Under the pieces are notes generated by a model. It searched no databases. It saw nothing but the letters and a program-made list of their open reading frames with translations, and had not been told where the DNA came from. 64,000 nucleotides of DNA from Platycnemis pennipes (lineage: Eukaryota > Arthropoda > Insecta > Odonata > Platycnemididae): the NCBI GenBank assembly GCA_933228895.1, contig OW121848.1:163510688-163574687 (forward strand), given 5' to 3'. The position numbers were made by a program, and so were the translations under genes. Shown piece by piece: positions 58,874 through 64,000 of the stretch; position 1 is the first letter of the stretch, and every line of letters begins with the position of its first letter.

Positions 58874-59814
58874 ATGAAAAAATTCCTAAATGCTCACAAT
58901 GATGAACCAGATTCCACATCCTCGCGCCATTCTTCACACCAGAATGCTCTCATTCTCCCTTCGTTCGATCTAAAACGTCCCTCCTCTCCTTCCTGCCCGG
59001 AAAACATGTTTCCCTCTTCAGTAACGCTCCGAGCCACTCCAACTTAGAATTAATTTATTAATTGGGCAGGTGTTTTTTTGCAAAGACGGCTACATGCGCA
59101 CCATTTATTTCATTTTGTACATTTGAATCGAAGAAAAGCGAAAGATCCATTCCAGGGAATGCTTGTCACCGTCGCACTCACTGCTTAAGTTGTGCTGAAG
59201 AATTTCCAACCTCCGTCTACTTGTGACCTCCAAAATCATGGAAGACCATCACCATTACATGCGATAATTAATGCCTAACTACACCAGACACTTTAAGGCG
59301 CATTCAGCAACAGCAGATGGTAGTAAACGACGCTAGTCTTTTCTACTCCTTCGGGCATTACTTCGTGAAAGTGGATTGAAATAAATAAAACTTATTGTAC
59401 TTTTCCACCAGGATGTTTTAATAAAACTCTACGCTGAAACCGTGGTAGGATTTTATTTACCATTCTTGGTGAAAGACTACAAAAAGCTTTTTTTCAACGT
59501 CGTTATTTCGACAAATGTTGTTAATTCTGGGGTTACCCACTAATCAATGTCTTAAAATGCAATATCCTACAAGTGTAGCTTGCTCCCATTACATCCAACG
59601 CCTTATAATGTCCACGCAACTTCTTGTCTTCCCAACTGAACGCTTTCACTCGTCATTCTTCCCTGCACTGATTCATGGTAGAAAAGGAAGGCTCATTCCC
59701 ACGGAATGAGCGAATAACAATTTAAACGGTGGAGACACTTAGGAAGCGTGAATTTAAGAGAACTAGCCGAACAACTTTTTAAAAGTTAGTATTTGAAGTA
59801 ATACATATGGAGGA
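58874..59814. other. Unassigned sequence
   Basis: No recognisable feature; several short ORFs without a family pattern. Confidence 0.4.
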
Positions 59815-60215
59815 TGTTTCTTTACGGCAGTGAGGCATGGACGATGACAGCAGCGGAGAAGAAAAGGGTGGAAGCATTCGAAATGTGGTGCTACAGAAGA
59901 ATGATGAAGATTAAATGGATTGACCGAGTGGCAAACGAAGAAGTCTTAAGAAGAGTGGGAGAAAAGAGAAGTCCTATGAAAACACTATGAAGAAGACGGG
60001 AAAACTTAACCGGCAACATCTTAAGACGCGATGGCCTGATGAAGACAATCGTCGAGGGAAAAGTGAACAGGAAGAATGGAAAAGGCAGGCCTCGAATGCG
60101 ATGCATAGAACAAATGATGAAGGATTTGAAGGAGAAAAAATACGTAGGTATGAAGAGATTAGCTGACAGGAGAATGGAGTGGAGAGCTGAGGCAAACCAA
60201 TCTCAGGATTCTTGA
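59815..60215 (+). mobile_element. LINE family C 3' fragment, copy 1
   Basis: Encodes LYGSEAWTMTAAEKKRVEAF, MWCYRRMMKIKWIDRVANEE, then VEGKVNRKNGKGRPRMR and MKDLKEKKYVGMKRLADRR, the widely dispersed C-terminal tail of RTE-like endonuclease/RT proteins. It has one in-frame stop near 59988 and ends with TTGACTGATG. A 5'-truncated, dead fragment. Confidence 0.78.
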
Positions 60216-60372
60216 CTGATGCTGGAGACATTTGGAGAATATGTGGCTGAAAAATACTCCAGTTTACTCTGACAAAACTCATTTTATCAGGATTATAGGT
60301 GGAAAAGTACACATCAAATTAGAGCTAAAAGGGCTTTTAAAAAACTTTTGGTCAGCTATCCTTAGGTTTATG

Positions 60373-60795
60373 CTTCATCATCATCATGGGTCAACAAATC
60401 GAATGTTATTGGTTTGACTCGGCTCTCCGCTTATTATCAGCTCAATTGTTGAAACTTGAGTAATTCCTCTACTTCATATCCTTTAATACTTGCTCCATGC
60501 ATTACGTACGAAACCTTCCTTGTCCATTCTTCCCATTCACTTTCCCTCGACGTTTGTCTTCATCAACCTCATATCATCAATTTGTCAACCATCATGTCTT
60601 AAGATATGGCCGATTAAGTTTCCCCGTCTCCTCTGTTTCCAGCAGACTTCCCTTTTCTCTTGTAGTTCTTATAAAATCTTCGTTAGTTACTCGATTTATG
60701 CATTTTATCTATAAAATTCTTCTATAGTACCAAATTTCGAATCCTTCGGTCCTTAACTTCTCTGCTGCTGTTATCTGCCATGCCTTACTGACATT
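60373..60795 (-). mobile_element. LINE family C 3' fragment, copy 2
   Basis: Minus-strand copy of the same tail, starting near the complement of AWQITAAEK-coding sequence at 60780 and ending in TTGACCCATGATGATGATG (complement of 60373-60391). Frame-broken, with an internal difference near 60560-60590. Confidence 0.7.
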
Positions 60796-60799
60796 GAGA

Positions 60800-61100
60800 A
60801 ACATGAAGAAGTCCTAAGAAGAGTGGGAGAAAAGAGAAATCTGCTGAAAACTATAAAAAGAATACGGGACAACTTAATCGGCCATATCTTAAGTCACGTT
60901 AGCCTGATGAAGACAATCGTCGAGGTAAAAGTGAACGGGAAGAATGGAATAGGCAGGCCTCGTTTGAGTTACATAGAACAGGTCATAAAGGACGTGAAAG
61001 AGAGGAGCTACGTCAATACGAAGATGTTGGCCGATAGATGAATGGAGTGTAAAGCTGCGTCAAACCAATCCTAGGATTGTTGACCCTTGATGATGATTTG
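60800..61100 (+). mobile_element. LINE family C 3' fragment, copy 3
   Basis: Encodes EEVLRRVGEKRNLLKTIKRI, then SLMKTIVEVKVNGKNGIGRP and VKERSYVNTKMLADR (open segment 60823-61041). It ends with GTTGACCCTTGATGATGAT. Lies head to head with copy 2. Confidence 0.75.
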
Positions 61101-61105
61101 AAGTA

Positions 61106-62385
61106 CGAGGGTAGTTTGATAAGTCAGTGACTTTGTGAATAAAAAATATTTTTTTCGGCAAATAAACGCTTTATTTCTCAACTTTATCTACTTTTAGCTC
61201 TATGCATAGGTCCAGCGTTTTTTCAATTTTTTTATTCCTTCCAAATAATAGGTTTTCTCAAGGCCCTCAAACTAGACGTTTGTTTCAGTGATGACCTCTT
61301 CATTATACCCAAATCTCTTACCACCCAGCCATTTGTTCAGGTTTGGAAACAGGAAATAGTCGCAGGGGGCTAAATCTGGAGGATATGCTGGATGGGGTAG
61401 CAGTTCGATGCCCAATTTACGGATTTTTGCCATGTTGACTACACACGTGTGCACCATTGTCCATTGCCTTGATGGAACAGCACTTTTGGTCGTTTCTGCT
61501 TCAAATCAATATCGAATCTGTCCAAAGGCTCTGAATAATGTTCGCCGGTGATCATTTTACCCTTTTCAAGATAATCAATGAGAATGTTATCGCGTGCTTC
61601 CCAAAAAATTGTGGCCATGACCTTGTTGGCCGACCAATTTGGCTTTCTTTGGTGCACGTTCACCCGAAGAAACCCACTGCTTTGATTGTTTCTTGGTCTC
61701 TGGTGTGGTGTGATGGATCCATGTTTCGTCTACGGTAACGAAACGGCGCAAAAACTCGTTCTGATTGCGGCTGAACATTGCCAAACACTCCTTTGAAGTG
61801 GTCATACGGTTGCGCTTATGGTCGAGTGTGAGCAATCGCGGCACCCATCGCGCGGAAAGCTTCTTCATGTCCAAATATTCATGTTAAATGTGATTTACCC
61901 GCTCAATTGAGACGCATGTACATCCTCAGCCGCCTTACGCACTTCCATTCCCCGATCGTCCAATATCATTCCATGGATTTTATCGACGATTTCTGGCGTG
62001 ACGACCTCTTTTGGGCGACCTGAACGTTCGGTGTTACTTGTGCTGGTACGACCACAAAGGAACTCAGTAAACCTCTTCTTAACCATTGAATTTGATGGTG
62101 CAGAGTCCCCATAGGATTTATCAAACCTTTCATTGGTTTCGGTGATGGTCTTTTTACGCAAAAATTAATGCTTAATCAGCACACTAAATTCACTTTTTTC
62201 TCCTTTTGTTAAAATTCACGAGGTTATCTGCTTTCAATGGCAGTCAAACACAAACTAAATGGCGCAGCTTCTCAAAATTTTATAGTAGTCTACTTAAAGA
62301 TGGCAGTTGACGGGAGCAGCGTTGCATTTAAATTTACTGCGCTGTAAATTCAAAAAGGTCACTGACTTATCAAACTTCCCTCGTA
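61106..62385 (-). mobile_element. mariner-type DNA transposon (1280 bp), inactive
   Basis: Flanked by TA at 61104-61105 and 62386-62387. Terminal inverted repeats of about 28 bp: CGAGGGTAGTTTGATAAGTC at 61106 and, on the complementary strand, CGAGGGAAGTTTGATAAGTC from 62385. Length is typical of mariner. The transposase is on the minus strand and broken (annotated separately). Confidence 0.92.
61272..62161 (-). pseudogene. mariner transposase pseudogene (irritans-like)
   Basis: Minus strand, in order: the helix-turn-helix region (62161-61895, with RFTEFLCGRTSTSNTERSGR and KIHGMILDDR); the first catalytic block VTVDETWIHH in 61874-61587; the second block in 61663-61439, where the usual aspartate in the FHQDN motif is Gly (FHQGN); and the third block HPAYPPDLAPCDYFLF in 61457-61272. 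At least three frame changes and the Asp to Gly change make it inactive. The subfamily call is from general similarity only. Confidence 0.88.
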
Positions 62386-62439
62386 AGAAAACAATTCATC
62401 AGAGCATACATCTGAAGCACTCTTCTTTGTGAAAGGGAG

Positions 62440-62820
62440 GCATGGACGATGACAGCAGTAGTCAAGGGTGGAGGCATTCTAAATGTGGTGTTCTATCGAA
62501 GAATGGTGAAGATAAAATGGAGCGTCCGAGTGTCAAGTGAGAAGAAGTCCTAAGAAGGGAGGGAAAATACAAGTCGTATTAAAAATCTTAACGAGTAGAC
62601 GGGACAACTTGATCGGTAGTTCCTTGAGACACGATAGCCTAATGAAGGCAACCGTCAAGTGTACGGAGAGAACGAAAAAGGCAAGCCACAGATTAGATCT
62701 CTGGAATTAGTTACAAGGGATGTGAGAGAGAATAAGTTCGTAAATATGAAAAGGTTATAGGAGGATAGAGTGGCGAACAGGGCCAAACCAATCTACGGAT
62801 TGTTGACTGATGATGATTTT
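62440..62820 (+). mobile_element. LINE family C 3' fragment, copy 4
   Basis: Nucleotide similarity to copies 1 and 3 (GGCATGGACGATGACAGCAG at 62440, GGTGAAGATAAAATGGA, GAGAATAAGTTCGTAAATATG). Frames are destroyed. Ends with GTTGACTGATGATGAT at 62803-62818. Confidence 0.72.
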
Positions 62821-63064
62821 CGTAGTGATAGCTTCAAAAAGCCTTAGTATAGATTAATTGAACAATAGTAATTGAATATATTCCATCGATTGAAAAAGGT
62901 TTCAGCGTTACATTACAATGCAATGATTTTCAATCAGTCAAAAGTGCAGTCTTCTAATCGAATCGGGGCGTTTACTCGGAACCGAAATCGCAATTTTGTA
63001 CACGAATTCGTTAGATGGAAACGAAAAAAGACTTTTAGTGAAAAAATTAATCATCTAACCACAA
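62821..63064. other. Unassigned sequence
   Basis: No feature recognised. Confidence 0.4.
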
Positions 63065-63497
63065 CCATTCACTCATAAATCAAAAATTTAAATAAGCAAA
63101 AGGTGATGCCCACCGAAAAAGCTGCTGTGATAACATTGACGTCATTTTCCTCCCGTCCTTGACTGCTTTTAGGGGAGGGGAAGGGAGTGGAGGGGGATTC
63201 TCGGAAGGTCTGCTCGTACAGATACTGTCGCAACTGCTCCTATTGGCAGAATCAGCTGTGTCACCCCATTGCGATAAGACGAAGTAGCTTCGCGGGCTCA
63301 GTTGTGATTGGACGAAGTCCATGTACGTCAGAGGTTGCACCACGCCCACTTTTCCGAAAGGGTTAAAAACATCAGTTTTTCGCCTGTTATAACTCGGGAA
63401 ATAATTGTCGGATCAAAAAACGGAAAAATACGGGTCTTTTTATTTTACAAACTCTATCAGATTCGGCGATAAAAAAATATGGTAAACGACCCCATTC
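63065..63497. repeat. Dispersed repeat D1, copy b (~430 bp)
   Basis: Second copy of 55231-55659 in the same orientation. Differences include a small insertion (GGGGAGG near 63175). No coding pattern. Confidence 0.75.
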
Positions 63498-64000
63498 CTC
63501 CGAGTGCATACGAACGTACGTCCTTCACCTCCTTCCTTAAACCCTCTCTTCCAGCTGTATTTCCACTCCCCTCTCATAACCATCCTTTCATACGTTCCCG
63601 AAGATCCGAAGACCTTAAGAACCAAACCCCTTTTCCCTCAGGGTTACTCTCGGCAGAAGTGGTCCTCTTTAACTTCCGAAAGGTTCGTTACACCCTTAAG
63701 CTTCCAGCGCAATGGGATCCGCCGTCTTCATCCAACCTTCCAGTCTTTCCTGACCCACAGCACCCATGTGTGAAGTTCTGGTGGCAGCCCAGAAAGCAGT
63801 AGCTCCGAGGTTCGAGTCCCAGCTCACTCAGTCTAGAACTTTATCATATTGCAATCTGGCGTATACCCTCTGCGTTGTACCCACTTGTGTGTTCCCTATG
63901 CCTATCCCATTCTCGGTATTTTTTATTCATATCTTTAGTACCTTTATTAATGCAATGCCTACCTCCACGACCTCCTGCGGATATTATATATTCTCAGAAG
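63498..64000. other. Unassigned right edge
   Basis: No gene recognised. GGTTCGAGTCC at 63809-63819 matches a tRNA/SINE box B, but no box A or cloverleaf was found around it. Confidence 0.35.

Noticed and set aside
63479..63802. 107-residue ORF near the right edge
   Set aside because: Begins inside dispersed repeat D1 and shows no family pattern; an alternative frame is open over the same region.

Overview
The window looks like nuclear DNA of an insect. Its main gene is built from multi-kilobase introns and GT/AG splice sites, and the rest is a dense mix of LINE, Penelope-like, SINE, mariner, piggyBac and hAT remnants. The gene belongs to the insect-specific microvillar / allergen-related repeat family (Bla g 1, Per a 1, protein G12; Pfam Ins_allergen_rp). 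I cannot name the species; no bacterial or phage feature was seen.

Layout 1-28 kb: one plus-strand gene, cut by the window's left edge, runs as an array of twelve exons. Exons 1-2 are 576 bp and exons 3-11 are 573 bp. All lie in phase 0 between AG acceptors and GT donors, and each encodes one 191-192 residue MA duplex. Exon 12 stops after 125 residues, exactly at the end of a repeat, and is the likely 3' terminal exon. Splicing all of them gives at least 2228 residues. Exons 3-11 are almost identical and GC-rich. The AT-rich introns fall into three classes whose order shows repeated unequal exchange: a 2690-bp tandem duplication, a 2795-bp tandem duplication, and a two-exon unit that is itself duplicated. 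Exon 1 is divergent. Exon 2 has a divergent 5' half joined to a homogenised 3' half. No start codon, signal peptide or promoter of the gene is in the window.

Layout 28-33.4 kb: a 5'-truncated non-LTR retrotransposon of CR1/Jockey type follows the array directly. A 2232-bp piggyBac-type element with TTAA target duplication interrupts its reverse transcriptase frame.

Layout 33.4-64 kb: no convincing host gene. I recognise fragments of a second LINE family (also trapped in three introns of the array), an RTE-type 3' end, a decayed hAT transposase, a Penelope-like element with a GIY-YIG domain, three tRNA-derived SINE families, a 130-138 bp tandem repeat carrying direct-repeat nuclear-receptor-like half sites, a cluster of 3' fragments of a third LINE family, and a nearly full-length but inactivated mariner. 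Long stretches between these are unassigned.

How it works together: each exon boundary cuts through the second half-repeat, so complete helical repeats form only when neighbouring exons are spliced. This points to one giant gut-type repeat protein rather than twelve separate genes. By analogy with Bla g 1 it would be secreted and cut by trypsin-like proteases into lipid-binding duplex units; this is inference from the family.
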